From positions 1 through 42,302 of the forward strand of contig JANQLI010000062.1 of assembly GCA_028280675.1 (NCBI GenBank): DNA of 42,302 bases, given 5' to 3'. Below the pieces are notes generated by a model, which saw only the letters and a list, made by a program, of their open reading frames with translations, searched no databases and was not told where the DNA came from. A program made the position numbers and the translations under genes. The stretch is from Alphaproteobacteria bacterium. GTDB taxonomy: Bacteria > Pseudomonadota > Alphaproteobacteria > SMXP01. This document shows, one piece after another, positions 8,464 through 16,960 of this stretch (positions are counted from its first letter, which is position 1; every line of letters starts with the position of its first letter).

Positions 8464-9540
8464 CTATTTCGCAGGACGTTTCCATACACCACGTTCAAAC
8501 ATACGCTCACGGGCCGCGCGGACAACTGCATCATTTTCAGCATGCTTCAATGGCTTTTCCGTAAGGCAGCGGTTTTTCTCATATTGCGGTTCATCATAGA
8601 TAATACGGTATTGCTCTGTCCGCAAATCTTTCATCCAATTGCCCCACATCGATTCTGCACGATATTTCCGCAAGGCTTCGATATCGATAATCGCACCCGC
8701 ATACGACGCTGTTCCCGCAGAGCGCGCCTCCGTCAAGATACGGCCTTGATAATCAACAATCATCGAATGACCGCCAAACATGTCAAGCGGGAATGTGCTT
8801 TCCGCCGTTAAGGCATAAGCCGCTGGGTTCGGACAGATCATATACATGGTATTATCAAGCGCCCGCGAGCGGTTTTGGATTTCCCATAACCCGTTCGAGA
8901 CATAAGGTTCGGGATAACTCGGGCGATAGGTGATCTCTGCCCCGTTCATCGCAAGACCACGTGTGATTTCGGGAAAACTCCCCTCCATACATATCAAGGC
9001 GCCGATACGGCCAATATCCGTATCGGTCACCGGATAAAAGGCATCTAAACCATCGCCATAGAGCTCAACCCATTTGTCCCACACATCATGGGGCACTGTT
9101 GTGTGTTCACGGGCAAAGACTTGCAGTTTGTAATGTTTATGGATGATGTCGCCTTCCGGATTAATAGCAAAAGCACAATTGAAAAAGCGCTCGGGGATTT
9201 CCGGAATTTTCACTTTCGCTTGCGCAATTATATACGCATTCAACCCCTGCGCTAACTGGCTCAGTTGATCCGATTCCGGTCCAGGCAAATCAATCGCCAA
9301 TGAATTCACATAGTCCACGTGATCCATATCGAAGACTTCATCAGTGAAGCCTTGTAGGGCGCCTTCAGGAATGGCGTAAAGACGCACAGGCAGTTCGATC
9401 TCCGTCACATTCTTTGCTGCAAAAGCAAGTTCGGTAATGTGATCAATGTTCTGCTTAATGTCTTCCCGTTTATTCGCACCAACCATGATAGGTTGCAGCG
9501 CGAGCGCCATGTAGGGATCAATGGGTTTATTTTCAGACAT
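8464..9540 (-). CDS. Carbon-nitrogen hydrolase (nitrilase superfamily amidase)
   Basis: A 358-residue cytoplasmic member of the nitrilase superfamily. The Glu-Lys-Cys triad is complete: E59 in IPEGALQGF, K138 in HKHYKLQ and C184 in ALICMEGSFPEI. A C-terminal SMIVDYQGRIL block closes the fold. The start is supported by TAGGAG 10 nt upstream. Members hydrolyse amides, N-carbamoyl compounds or, less often, nitriles; nothing here fixes the substrate. It heads a two-gene unit with the UbiD decarboxylase, so amide hydrolysis yielding an acid for decarboxylation is a plausible sequence of steps (inference). A paralogue lacking the cysteine lies at 10359-11507. Confidence 0.88.
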   Translation of the reverse strand: MSENKPIDPYMALALQPIMVGANKREDIKQNIDHITELAFAAKNVTEIELPVRLYAIPEGALQGFTDEVFDMDHVDYVNSLAIDLPGPESDQLSQLAQGLNAYIIAQAKVKIPEIPERFFNCAFAINPEGDIIHKHYKLQVFAREHTTVPHDVWDKWVELYGDGLDAFYPVTDTDIGRIGALICMEGSFPEITRGLAMNGAEITYRPSYPEPYVSNGLWEIQNRSRALDNTMYMICPNPAAYALTAESTFPLDMFGGHSMIVDYQGRILTEARSAGTASYAGAIIDIEALRKYRAESMWGNWMKDLRTEQYRIIYDEPQYEKNRCLTEKPLKHAENDAVVRAARERMFERGVWKRPAK

Positions 9541-9616
9541 GGGACGATGCTCCTACACTCTGGGTGATTGTTTATATTTCACCGGCTTCTGATCTGTGGC
9601 TACAGAAACAAGTAAC

Positions 9617-9662
9617 GAAAGTAATACTTTCTAATATTATTTACATAGCATAGTTTTATTTG
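9617..9662 (+). promoter_or_regulatory. Second copy of the candidate LysR operator, upstream of nitrilase-UbiD
   Basis: The sequence starts with GAAAGTAATACTTTCTAATA (9617-9636), which itself contains a perfect 15-bp palindrome, GAAAGTA-A-TACTTTC. It matches the minus-strand element at 5990-5971 in 18 of 20 positions, and the following TAG-TTTT block is kept at the same spacing. It lies 77 bp or more upstream of the nitrilase start. It is the most direct evidence that the two operons share a regulator. Confidence 0.6.
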
Positions 9663-9737
9663 TCTTTCTTGTATAGCCACTTTGCGCCGTTCCACAAACT
9701 ATTTCATTGACGATCCGCGCTCACAAATAGTCAGTCC

Positions 9738-10208
9738 TTACTCCTCGCGGATAACAGCCACGGCATTGATTTCCACCAACATCCCCGGCACGGCAAGCGC
9801 CGACACCCCAATGACCATGGATGTGGGTTTGTGCCCCTTTGGGAAAAAGGCGGTAATGTCGTCGTAGACCGGGGTCGGATCAATTGTATCGAGATCAACA
9901 ATGTAGACTTGGATATCGAGCACATCTTCGCGGCGTGCACCCGCAGCGTTGAGAGCAATATCGATCTTTTCAAAAATCAGTTGCGACTGCTCCGCCAGTG
10001 TCTCCGGCACAGTACCATCTTCACGCAATCCAGCCTTCCCGCCGAGATAAGCGAGTTTCGTCAGGCCGCTCACAGTCACCAATTGCGAATAAGCGTCAGG
10101 TTTATGCATGCCATCAGGATTGATACGCTCAATGATCACCTCGGCTGCGGCACTTCTTACAACAAATGTTAGACAGAGAAAGAGAGTCAGTTTCGATAAC
10201 ATCGTCAT
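9738..10208 (-). CDS. Exported RidA-like (YjgF/UK114 family) protein
   Basis: A 156-residue RidA-family protein with an added N-terminal signal peptide (about residues 1-22, MTMLSKLTLFLCLTFVV then SAAA). I use the ATG at 10208, which has AAGGGTG 7 nt upstream, rather than the in-frame GTG three codons earlier. The conserved core is seen as YLGGKAGL, AQSQLIFEKIDIALNAAGA, VLDIQVYIVDL and LVEINAVAVI. Canonical RidA enzymes deaminate reactive enamine/imine intermediates with an arginine in the PARS segment. Here that stretch reads KPTSMVIGV, so the arginine is absent and deaminase activity is doubtful. It is divergent from the Cys-less exported nitrilase paralogue, so the two may act together in the periplasm. 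Confidence 0.85.
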   Translation of the reverse strand: MTMLSKLTLFLCLTFVVRSAAAEVIIERINPDGMHKPDAYSQLVTVSGLTKLAYLGGKAGLREDGTVPETLAEQSQLIFEKIDIALNAAGARREDVLDIQVYIVDLDTIDPTPVYDDITAFFPKGHKPTSMVIGVSALAVPGMLVEINAVAVIREE

Positions 10209-10321
10209 GTGTTTCACCCTTAGGATTCGATGACAGATTCATAGGTATATTAAACGGAATAACCTGGCTTAGCTAATGACATCCACAAAAGAAAATCCTA
10301 TGCTTTTTGGTGAAGTTGGCA

Positions 10322-10341
10322 ATCTCTCATATCGGAGAGAT
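10322..10341. promoter_or_regulatory. Inverted repeat in the leader of the Cys-less nitrilase gene
   Basis: ATCTCTC, six bases, then GAGAGAT form a perfect 7-bp-arm repeat ending 17 bases before the ATG at 10359. It could be an operator or a small hairpin next to the ribosome site. No T-run follows, so it is not a terminator. Confidence 0.35.
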
Positions 10342-10358
10342 GTTTGAATGGAGGGACG

Positions 10359-11507
10359 ATGTTTCAAAAAAACAAAAGACAAATAGGCGCCGCCATGACT
10401 GCACTGGTCTTGGCGTGTGGCAGCCTGACATATAGCGTGATAGCTCAGGAATCTTCCGGTGATACGCCACAACTTGTGCGTCCAGATGGAACCTATCCGA
10501 CAATCCCTCTTGAAAAAGATGTGGTTATTTTAAAAGTTGTGCAAAACGAGGCGGTGAATATTCAAAACGCTCCGTCTAAGGAAGAAGGGCTGGCAGAAAA
10601 TTTGCGCCGCATGGAGCAATGGATCGACAAAGCCTGCACCGAAGGCAAAAAACCGGATTTCATTCTGTTCAATGAATTTCCACTGACCGGCTACTCTTCA
10701 GGTCCGCGCGATGAAAAAATCAAATACACCATTGAAGTGCCAGGCCCTGAGACCGATAGAATTGGTAACTTAGCGCGCGAATGCGACACTTATATTATCT
10801 TTGGCAGCTATGCACGCGATGCAGACTGGCCAGGGCATATCCTTAGCATCAACCCCGTGATCAACCGCCAAGGCGAGATCGTGCAAGAATATTGGAAGAC
10901 ACGGAATGCCACCCGCTATGATCCGAGTGGAGAAATTCCCACCACAACGATTGAGAATGTGCGCGATAAATTCCGCGCTAAATATGGGATCGCACAAGAA
11001 TATCCAGTTGTGCAAACCGAGTTCGGCAACATCGCGGTAAGCACAGTGCAGTTGGACCCGCTTACGTTCGTTGCCTTCGCCATGCGCGGCACTGAAATCA
11101 TGCTGCGCACAGCTACAGGCTTTAATCCACTCGATGTTAAGGCATCAGCCTTCTACAACAATATGTATTCCGCCATGTCTAACATTTCGATCCCTGCTGA
11201 TGTGCCTGGAGCCAATGATTTCGGCGGCGGCTCACTCATCGTTGACAATCGCGGGGAAGTGTTGGCGCAAGAGCCAGAGAACAAAGAAGCGCTGATCGAA
11301 GCTGAAATCAACATTGCGGAGCTGCGGAAAAATCGCTTACTGCCTCGCTATCCCATGGAAATGGTCAAGCCAGTCTTTGATCAGTTCCAACAAGAACTGC
11401 CGCTCAATCATCTTGATCTACCGCCAGAGGAATTACCGCAAACGCGTCAAGATATGAAAGATTATCTCGACCGCATCAGTCGCTGGCTCAATCCACAAGA
11501 AGAATAG
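10359..11507 (+). CDS. Exported nitrilase-superfamily homologue lacking the catalytic cysteine
   Basis: A 382-residue nitrilase-fold protein. I use the ATG at 10359 with GGAGG just upstream; an in-frame TTG five codons earlier is less likely. Residues 1-29 are a signal peptide with probable cleavage after SVIA. The catalytic Glu (E106, NEFPLTGY) and Lys (K180, EYWKTRN) are kept. The nucleophile loop reads GNIAVSTVQLD, with V230 where the active paralogue at 8464-9540 has Cys, and no cysteine occurs anywhere near. The two proteins share VPGPETDRI/LPGPESDQL, the VIDNRGEVL-type block and IAELRKNR/IEALRKYR, so they are paralogues. It is likely a non-hydrolytic periplasmic binding or scaffold protein. 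A strong terminator follows 20 nt after the stop. Confidence 0.85.
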   Translation: MFQKNKRQIGAAMTALVLACGSLTYSVIAQESSGDTPQLVRPDGTYPTIPLEKDVVILKVVQNEAVNIQNAPSKEEGLAENLRRMEQWIDKACTEGKKPDFILFNEFPLTGYSSGPRDEKIKYTIEVPGPETDRIGNLARECDTYIIFGSYARDADWPGHILSINPVINRQGEIVQEYWKTRNATRYDPSGEIPTTTIENVRDKFRAKYGIAQEYPVVQTEFGNIAVSTVQLDPLTFVAFAMRGTEIMLRTATGFNPLDVKASAFYNNMYSAMSNISIPADVPGANDFGGGSLIVDNRGEVLAQEPENKEALIEAEINIAELRKNRLLPRYPMEMVKPVFDQFQQELPLNHLDLPPEELPQTRQDMKDYLDRISRWLNPQEE

Positions 11508-11526
11508 CCTTCAAAGGCAAACAACA

Positions 11527-11562
11527 AAAAAGGGCGCACCTTACCAAGGCAGCGCCCTTTTT
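11527..11562. terminator. Bidirectional intrinsic terminator
   Basis: AAAAAGGGCGC, a 14-nt loop and GCGCCCTTTTT form a GC-rich stem flanked by A and T runs on both sides. It sits between the convergent Cys-less nitrilase gene (stop at 11507) and the RCCR-like gene (stop at 11604) and can end both transcripts. Confidence 0.85.
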
Positions 11563-11603
11563 CTTGACATACTGAATGATGCGTTTCGACTTAAAGCACC
11601 AGA

Positions 11604-12323
11604 TTAGAGCATGGTCGCATGTTCAATGTCAGAGGTGATCTCTTCCCCAAAGACATCCACGACTTTATAACGATCCGGATCTTTATCGATCAGCACGTGC
11701 TTCATTTTTGCGCGCCGCGCGAGACGTATTTCTGTGACATCGGAGGTCACCTCTTCGGCAGCCTCTAACATGCGTAGCCAATGTTTGAGATACTGCAGAG
11801 CATATCCTTCAAAGGCCGAAAGATGCTCAGGCGCCACTTTAAACGCCAGTAAACGATACGGCGAGAACAATGCACGCATATGCGGCATGCGTGAATCTTC
11901 CCAGGAGAAGTTTTTATTGGCATGGGCTTCATCAAAAACGGGAACGATGTCTGTATATTCCGCAAGATAGTCTTCGAGATCCAAGATAAAATCTTTGTCC
12001 GGAAACAGATCGACTGTAACCTGACTGCCATTCGGGGAAATCATTCCTTCGAACACCAAACGGGGCACGTCATATTGCGGCTCAGGGATCAGATGGATAT
12101 TCATATAACGCCCAAACGGTCCCATGCTGATCGACAGATACGAGCCTTTGACAACTTTCCCGCCCGTCAGAACCCTACATGATCCCGCCTCTTGCCCGTT
12201 CAGCATTGTGATGTTGAGCAGATGCTCAAAGTCCGGATGCTGGTGGCAATTGGTTTGCGATTGAAAATGCTCCCACACCTTATCGCCCAGCGTCGCAATG
12301 ATCGTGTCTGTCTCCGATGACAT
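11604..12323 (-). CDS. Red chlorophyll catabolite reductase (RCCR)-like protein, bilin-reductase fold
   Basis: A 239-residue soluble protein without signal peptide. It resembles plant RCCR, a relative of ferredoxin-dependent bilin reductases. The central block has VPRLVFEGMI, then VTVDLFPDKDFIL and a DYLAEY helix (86-123), followed by ALFSPYRLLAFKV (151-163), an amphipathic helix and a C-terminal VFGEEITSDIEHA. These match, in the same order, the plant blocks around FVVELIQ, LDLPHRKDLVL, SAFSPT and FGEEVSS as I remember them. E92 and an aspartate near 213-215 fall where plant RCCR has its substrate-binding acidic residues. In plants RCCR reduces an opened chlorophyll macrocycle; the bacterial substrate is unknown. 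It is a single-gene unit convergent with the Cys-less nitrilase. The match is from memory and needs a profile search. Confidence 0.62.
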   Translation of the reverse strand: MSSETDTIIATLGDKVWEHFQSQTNCHQHPDFEHLLNITMLNGQEAGSCRVLTGGKVVKGSYLSISMGPFGRYMNIHLIPEPQYDVPRLVFEGMISPNGSQVTVDLFPDKDFILDLEDYLAEYTDIVPVFDEAHANKNFSWEDSRMPHMRALFSPYRLLAFKVAPEHLSAFEGYALQYLKHWLRMLEAAEEVTSDVTEIRLARRAKMKHVLIDKDPDRYKVVDVFGEEITSDIEHATML

Positions 12324-12650
12324 AGGTCTCTCCTATTACCACTATTTACACCCTGCTGAGGCACTTGCAGACAGTGTCACTGACTGGTAACATTGTTGGC
12401 GCTTTATTGAAAGGCCGAAGTGTTTGCAGCATCCAAAAAGAGAGCAGCGGTGATAAGCTCGGGGCCGAAAGGCTCCAAAGCCTGACATCTCACAAATTTT
12501 CGCTGTTATGCATCGCAACAGAGACATGATAGAACATGCAGAACTTAAGGGCCGTTTCATCTTAACCGCTATGATTGCAGAGAGACGCTCCCGCTCATGC
12601 GGAGATGAGAGACCACCCTACGCATAAAAAGAAACGCGCAAGGACATCGA
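12324..12650. other. Intergenic region between RCCR-like gene and RND operon
   Basis: This 327-bp gap separates divergent genes and must hold both promoters. I see no convincing coding sequence. A 6-bp stem GGGGCC/GGCTCC with a GAAA tetraloop lies at 12461-12476, and an imperfect hairpin CTCCCGC-TCAT-GCGGAG lies about 45 bp before the RND adaptor start. Neither has a T-run. No clear regulator site was recognised and no local regulator gene accompanies the pump. Confidence 0.4.
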
Positions 12651-13751
12651 ATGAACGCCTCCCCGCGAAATATTGCCGTTGGTTTTTTGGCCGTGATCGC
12701 CATGAGCCTGGGCTGGATGATGTGGGGACCCTCTCATAATGCAAGCGAGCCGGTGCCTCGCGGGCCAATGCGCACGCAATCGGTGATTGTCGCACCAGCC
12801 ATATCGCGCACCGCAACGGAATATGTGTCCTCCGTCGGCACCACGCGCGCCAACAAAGCGGTGATCATCACATCAAAAGTCACGGGGCGATTGGAGGACG
12901 TGTTTTTTGAAGACGGACAAGATGTGAAAACGGGTGACGTCCTCGTGACCCTCGATTCGCGTGAACTTGAGGCCGAATTAAAAAGTGCAGAAGTTCAACT
13001 CACGCAAGTGCAACAAGAGTTTGACCGGGTTATGTCGCTGCGTGGATCGCAGGCGGTGTCAGAATCCCGCGCTGAAGAACTCACAGCACAATTGGGGTCG
13101 GCAGAAGCACAAGTCGCCGCCCGCGCGGCGCGCCTCGAAGAGTTTACCATTCGCGCGCCCTTCGCTGGCACGCTGGGCGTGAACCGTCTCAGCCGCGGCA
13201 CGCTGATTAGCCAGAGCACAGAAATTACGACATTGGATGATCTGAGTCTGATCAAGGTGGACTTCACGGTGCCTGAAACAGTGATGTTGAAAACATCGCA
13301 AGGGGATCAAATTCGCGCCACCAGCCGCGCCCTGGAAGGCTTCGCTGTGGAAGGGTCGATCGAAAGTTTGGAAACACGTATTGATCCCGTAAACCGGACT
13401 ATTGGTGCGGTGGCCGTGTTTGATAATCAAGACCGCTTACTGCGGCCAGGCATGTTCCTCAATCTCACGATTGCCTTACAGGAAAAAGAAAACGCTATCT
13501 TCGTTGCTGAAGAAGCCTTAGCGCCATCGGGCGCACGGCAATTCGTCTATGTCATTAACGACAAGAATGTCGCAGAAAAGCGCGAAGTGACGCTGGGATT
13601 ACGCGAACCGGGTTTGGTTGAGATTGTCAGCGGTGTCGCTGCCGGTGAATTGATTGTCGTGCGCGGCATACAGTTTATGCGCGAGGGATCACCGGTTGAG
13701 ATTCTCGAAACAATCGCACCGGGCTCCACACCAAGCTACCAACAGAGTTAA
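12651..13751 (+). CDS. RND efflux periplasmic adaptor (membrane fusion protein)
   Basis: A 366-residue HlyD/AcrA-type adaptor. It has an N-terminal membrane anchor (about residues 6-27) and a biotinyl-lipoyl half motif with GQDVKTGDVLVTLDSRELEA. An alpha-helical hairpin follows (about 105-160, rich in Gln/Glu/Ala), then the second lipoyl half FTIRAPFAGTLGVNRLSRG, a beta-barrel and the membrane-proximal domain (VAAGELIVVRG). AAGGA precedes the ATG. It joins the inner-membrane pump, encoded 5 bp downstream, to an outer-membrane channel. No TolC-family gene is in this window, so a channel from elsewhere must be used. Confidence 0.93.
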   Translation: MNASPRNIAVGFLAVIAMSLGWMMWGPSHNASEPVPRGPMRTQSVIVAPAISRTATEYVSSVGTTRANKAVIITSKVTGRLEDVFFEDGQDVKTGDVLVTLDSRELEAELKSAEVQLTQVQQEFDRVMSLRGSQAVSESRAEELTAQLGSAEAQVAARAARLEEFTIRAPFAGTLGVNRLSRGTLISQSTEITTLDDLSLIKVDFTVPETVMLKTSQGDQIRATSRALEGFAVEGSIESLETRIDPVNRTIGAVAVFDNQDRLLRPGMFLNLTIALQEKENAIFVAEEALAPSGARQFVYVINDKNVAEKREVTLGLREPGLVEIVSGVAAGELIVVRGIQFMREGSPVEILETIAPGSTPSYQQS

Positions 13752-13756
13752 GACAG

Positions 13757-16700
13757 ATGTTTTTATCTGACATCATGATCCGGCGCCCTGTTCTGGCCAT
13801 TGTGGTCAGTGTGTTGCTGCTGGTGTTCGGCATCTTTAGCTTGTCGCGTATGTCAGCGCGGGAATATCCCAATATCGATCCATCTGTGATTTCGATTATG
13901 ACGAATTACCGCGGCGCTTCGGCAGAAATCGTTGAAACACAAGTGACGCAAGTGATCGAAGATGCGATTAGCGGCATTTCGGGCATCCGCACGATCCGCT
14001 CCACCAGCAGTGACAGCACATCGAACATCAATATCGAGTTCGTTTCAGGTTGGGATATTGATGAAGCGGCCAATGATGTGCGTGACCGTGTGGGACGTAT
14101 TGCTTTCTTCCTGCCGCAAGAGGTGGATACACCAAGCATCAACAAACGGAGCACCGATGCAGATCCGTTTTTCTGGCTGAGTTTGCGCAGCTCTAGCCGG
14201 AATTTGATGGAACTCACCGATTATGTGGATCGCTTTATCATCGATCAGGTGACAAGTTTACCCGGTGTCGCCAATGCGTTTATTGGCGGGCGGCGCTATT
14301 TCGCCATGCGCATCTGGCTCGACCGTTCCGAAATGGCGGCACGGGGCATTGCTGTCACTGATATTGAGCGCGCCTTAGAAAGGCAAAATGTGGACATTCC
14401 AACTGGCCGTTTGGAATCCACAAGCCGTGAGCTCACCGTGCGCACGTCAACGCGCCTCTCGACACCAGAAGAGTTTCGCAATGTCGTTATTGCGCGCGAC
14501 GGCGACACGTTAGTGCGCATTGGCGATGTCGCCCGTGTGGAAATTGGCCCTCGCACCATCCGGCAAGGCCTTCGGTATAATGGTCTGAATGCCGTTGGTT
14601 TGGGCATCGTTCGCCAATCGCAAAGCAATGCGTTAGAGGTGGCGGAAGAAATACGCAAAGTCCTGCCGCGGATCGAAGACGCTCTGCCTGAAGACATCAC
14701 CATGGTCGTCTCCCGCGACGACACCACCTTTGTTGAAACGTCTTTACAACAAGTGTTCTTCGCCCTCGCGATCGCCCTCGCGCTCGTCGTCTCAGTGATT
14801 TACCTTTTTATCGGCAACATACGCGCGACGCTGATTCCCGCGGTGACAATTCCGATTTCGATTGTCTCGACATTCCTTGTACTGCAAGCGCTTGGTTATT
14901 CGATCAACGTTCTGACCTTGCTGGCGCTCGTCCTTGCGATCGGTCTTGTTGTTGATGACTCGATTGTGGTGATGGAAAATATCAGCCGACGGATTGAGAA
15001 AAAAGAAAAGCCCCTTCTCGCCGCCTTTCTCGGCACACGGCAAATCTATTTCGCGGTGATCGCCACCACGACCGTGCTAATCGCCGTGTTTGTGCCGATT
15101 GTGATGCTGGAAGGCAATATCGGGCGGTTGTTTAGCGAATTCGCAGTCGCCTTATCCGCTGCTGTGATTTTTTCCACCTTTGTGGCGCTCTCCCTCGCTC
15201 CAATGCTGTGTTCCCGCATCTTGCGTGAGCGTAAGTATAAGGGATGGATTGGCGCGGCCAATAAACGCATTATTGAAAAACTGCAAGCAAAGTATAAAAC
15301 CTTTCTAGCAGAGGTGCTAACAAAGTCATCTGCCGTGTTCATCATCTGGCTTGCCCTGGTTCCGTTGATCTTCACACTCTATGCGCAATTGCCAAAAGCC
15401 TTGACCCCAATTGAGGATCGCGGCGAGTTTAGCGCCATTATCCAGGCGCCATCAGGATCGAGCCGTGATTATCTCATTGAACATGTTGAGCAGGCAGAAA
15501 AAGCTGTTGGCAAGTATAACGAAGAAGGCGTCGTTCGTGGCGTGCTTACCATCATGGGTAACAATATGACAGGTGAGGGTCCGGTCGATAATGCGATCAT
15601 GGTGGTCAAACTGGTCGATTGGGCCGAGCGCGATATTTCCACGCCTGAACTCGTTGCGAGATTACGCAAACCCTTAAGCGATATTCCCGGCGCACGCATT
15701 ATTCCGTTTAACCGCCGCAGCTTTGGTGAACACGGCACCAGTTCGCCAGTAGAATTTGTCATCAGCGGATATTCTTATGACACCCTCGCCGAGTGGCGCG
15801 ATATTCTCCTTGATCAATTTGCGGCATCGCCGATTGTGATGAATGTGCGTGCCGACTACGAAGAAACCAAGCCGCAGCTCCTTCTCGATATGGATCGCAA
15901 TCGCGCCGCCGCCCTTGGCATTGATGTCGAGGATATTGGCCGCACCCTTGAAACCATGATGGGATCGCGCACGGTCACACGTTTCAGCATGAACGGCGAA
16001 GAATATGATGTCGTGCTTCAAGCGGACGCCGCGGAACGCATGTCGCCATCCGATCTCACCAATATTTTTGTCCGCTCGAATGAAACCCAAGAACTGGTTT
16101 CCCTTGGGCCCCTCGTCTACCTGCAAGACCAGGCAGGACCGCGCCAGCTCAATCGTTTCAACCGCTTGCGCGCCATTACATTTTCGGGCCAAATCAGCGA
16201 TGGCTACACATTGGGGCAAGCCTTAGAAGAGGTTGAAGACATCGTGCGTACGTCACTGCCCGCTGAAGCGCAGCTCAGTTGGGACGGCGAAGCGCGTGAA
16301 TTTGCCGACTCCACCTATGCCATTTATTTCGCTTTTGGATTAGCGCTTGTTGTTGTGTTCTTAGTTCTCGCCGCACAGTTTGAAAGCTTTATTCATCCAT
16401 TGGTGATTATCGGGACTGTGCCTGTGGGCCTTTTCGGCGCGTTAGGCGTGATTGCTCTCCTGCAAATGCCGATCACCATCTATACGCAAATTGGTTTGAT
16501 TATGCTGGTTGGGTTAACGGCAAAAAATGCGATTCTGATTGTGGAATTTATCAATCAACTGCGCCGAGATGGCATGGCGTTTCATGATGCGATTATCGAA
16601 GCCTCTACAACGCGCTTACGGCCAATTCTTATGACGGGATTTGCCACCACTGTTGGCGCTTTACCGCTTACTTTCGCCACAGATGCTGGCGCAGAAGCGC

Positions 16701-16873
16701 GCCAAGCCATCGGTATCATCATTGTTGGCGGGGTGTTTATCGGCACGGCGCTTTCCTTAATCGCCACACCCGTTCTTTATAAAACGTTCTGCCGCAACAC
16801 AAAAACAGGTGTGGAAACATCACGCGCGCTTGATGACTTATTAGAAGACAACCCACTCGCCGAGAAAACTTAA
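13757..16873 (+). CDS. RND efflux pump, inner-membrane HAE1-type permease
   Basis: A 1038-residue AcrB-like proton/drug antiporter of normal family length. The N-terminus FLSDIMIRRPVLAIVVSVL is the first transmembrane helix, followed by two large porter/docking loops and two six-helix bundles. The proton-relay aspartates D400 and D401 (GLVVDDSIVVMENI) and lysine K923 (LVGLTAKNAILIVEF) are present, so the pump should be functional. It is translated 5 bp after the adaptor gene. RND pumps of this class expel hydrophobic or amphipathic compounds; next to a catabolic cluster it may protect against the substrate or its products (inference). Confidence 0.95.
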   Translation: MFLSDIMIRRPVLAIVVSVLLLVFGIFSLSRMSAREYPNIDPSVISIMTNYRGASAEIVETQVTQVIEDAISGISGIRTIRSTSSDSTSNINIEFVSGWDIDEAANDVRDRVGRIAFFLPQEVDTPSINKRSTDADPFFWLSLRSSSRNLMELTDYVDRFIIDQVTSLPGVANAFIGGRRYFAMRIWLDRSEMAARGIAVTDIERALERQNVDIPTGRLESTSRELTVRTSTRLSTPEEFRNVVIARDGDTLVRIGDVARVEIGPRTIRQGLRYNGLNAVGLGIVRQSQSNALEVAEEIRKVLPRIEDALPEDITMVVSRDDTTFVETSLQQVFFALAIALALVVSVIYLFIGNIRATLIPAVTIPISIVSTFLVLQALGYSINVLTLLALVLAIGLVVDDSIVVMENISRRIEKKEKPLLAAFLGTRQIYFAVIATTTVLIAVFVPIVMLEGNIGRLFSEFAVALSAAVIFSTFVALSLAPMLCSRILRERKYKGWIGAANKRIIEKLQAKYKTFLAEVLTKSSAVFIIWLALVPLIFTLYAQLPKALTPIEDRGEFSAIIQAPSGSSRDYLIEHVEQAEKAVGKYNEEGVVRGVLTIMGNNMTGEGPVDNAIMVVKLVDWAERDISTPELVARLRKPLSDIPGARIIPFNRRSFGEHGTSSPVEFVISGYSYDTLAEWRDILLDQFAASPIVMNVRADYEETKPQLLLDMDRNRAAALGIDVEDIGRTLETMMGSRTVTRFSMNGEEYDVVLQADAAERMSPSDLTNIFVRSNETQELVSLGPLVYLQDQAGPRQLNRFNRLRAITFSGQISDGYTLGQALEEVEDIVRTSLPAEAQLSWDGEAREFADSTYAIYFAFGLALVVVFLVLAAQFESFIHPLVIIGTVPVGLFGALGVIALLQMPITIYTQIGLIMLVGLTAKNAILIVEFINQLRRDGMAFHDAIIEASTTRLRPILMTGFATTVGALPLTFATDAGAEARQAIGIIIVGGVFIGTALSLIATPVLYKTFCRNTKTGVETSRALDDLLEDNPLAEKT

Positions 16874-16960
16874 CACGTCAAACTGTCGGCAACTCAATCA
16901 TGGCGTGATAAGGTGACATAAATCACGACCAATGTATGCTGGAACACCGGAGACTATGCA

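Noticed and set aside
10359..10450. Lipobox (lipoprotein) reading of the Cys-less nitrilase signal at LVLAC
   Set aside because: The -2 residue is Leu, outside the usual lipobox set, and a good signal peptidase I site (SVIA) follows; secreted form preferred.
12342..12560. Short minus-strand frame upstream of the RCCR-like gene
   Set aside because: Cys-rich composition without pattern, no ribosome site, located in the divergent promoter region.
15674..16219. Long open frame on the minus strand inside the RND pump gene
   Set aside because: It is antisense to a well conserved pump domain, has no domain pattern of its own and no ribosome site; it is a by-product of codon bias.
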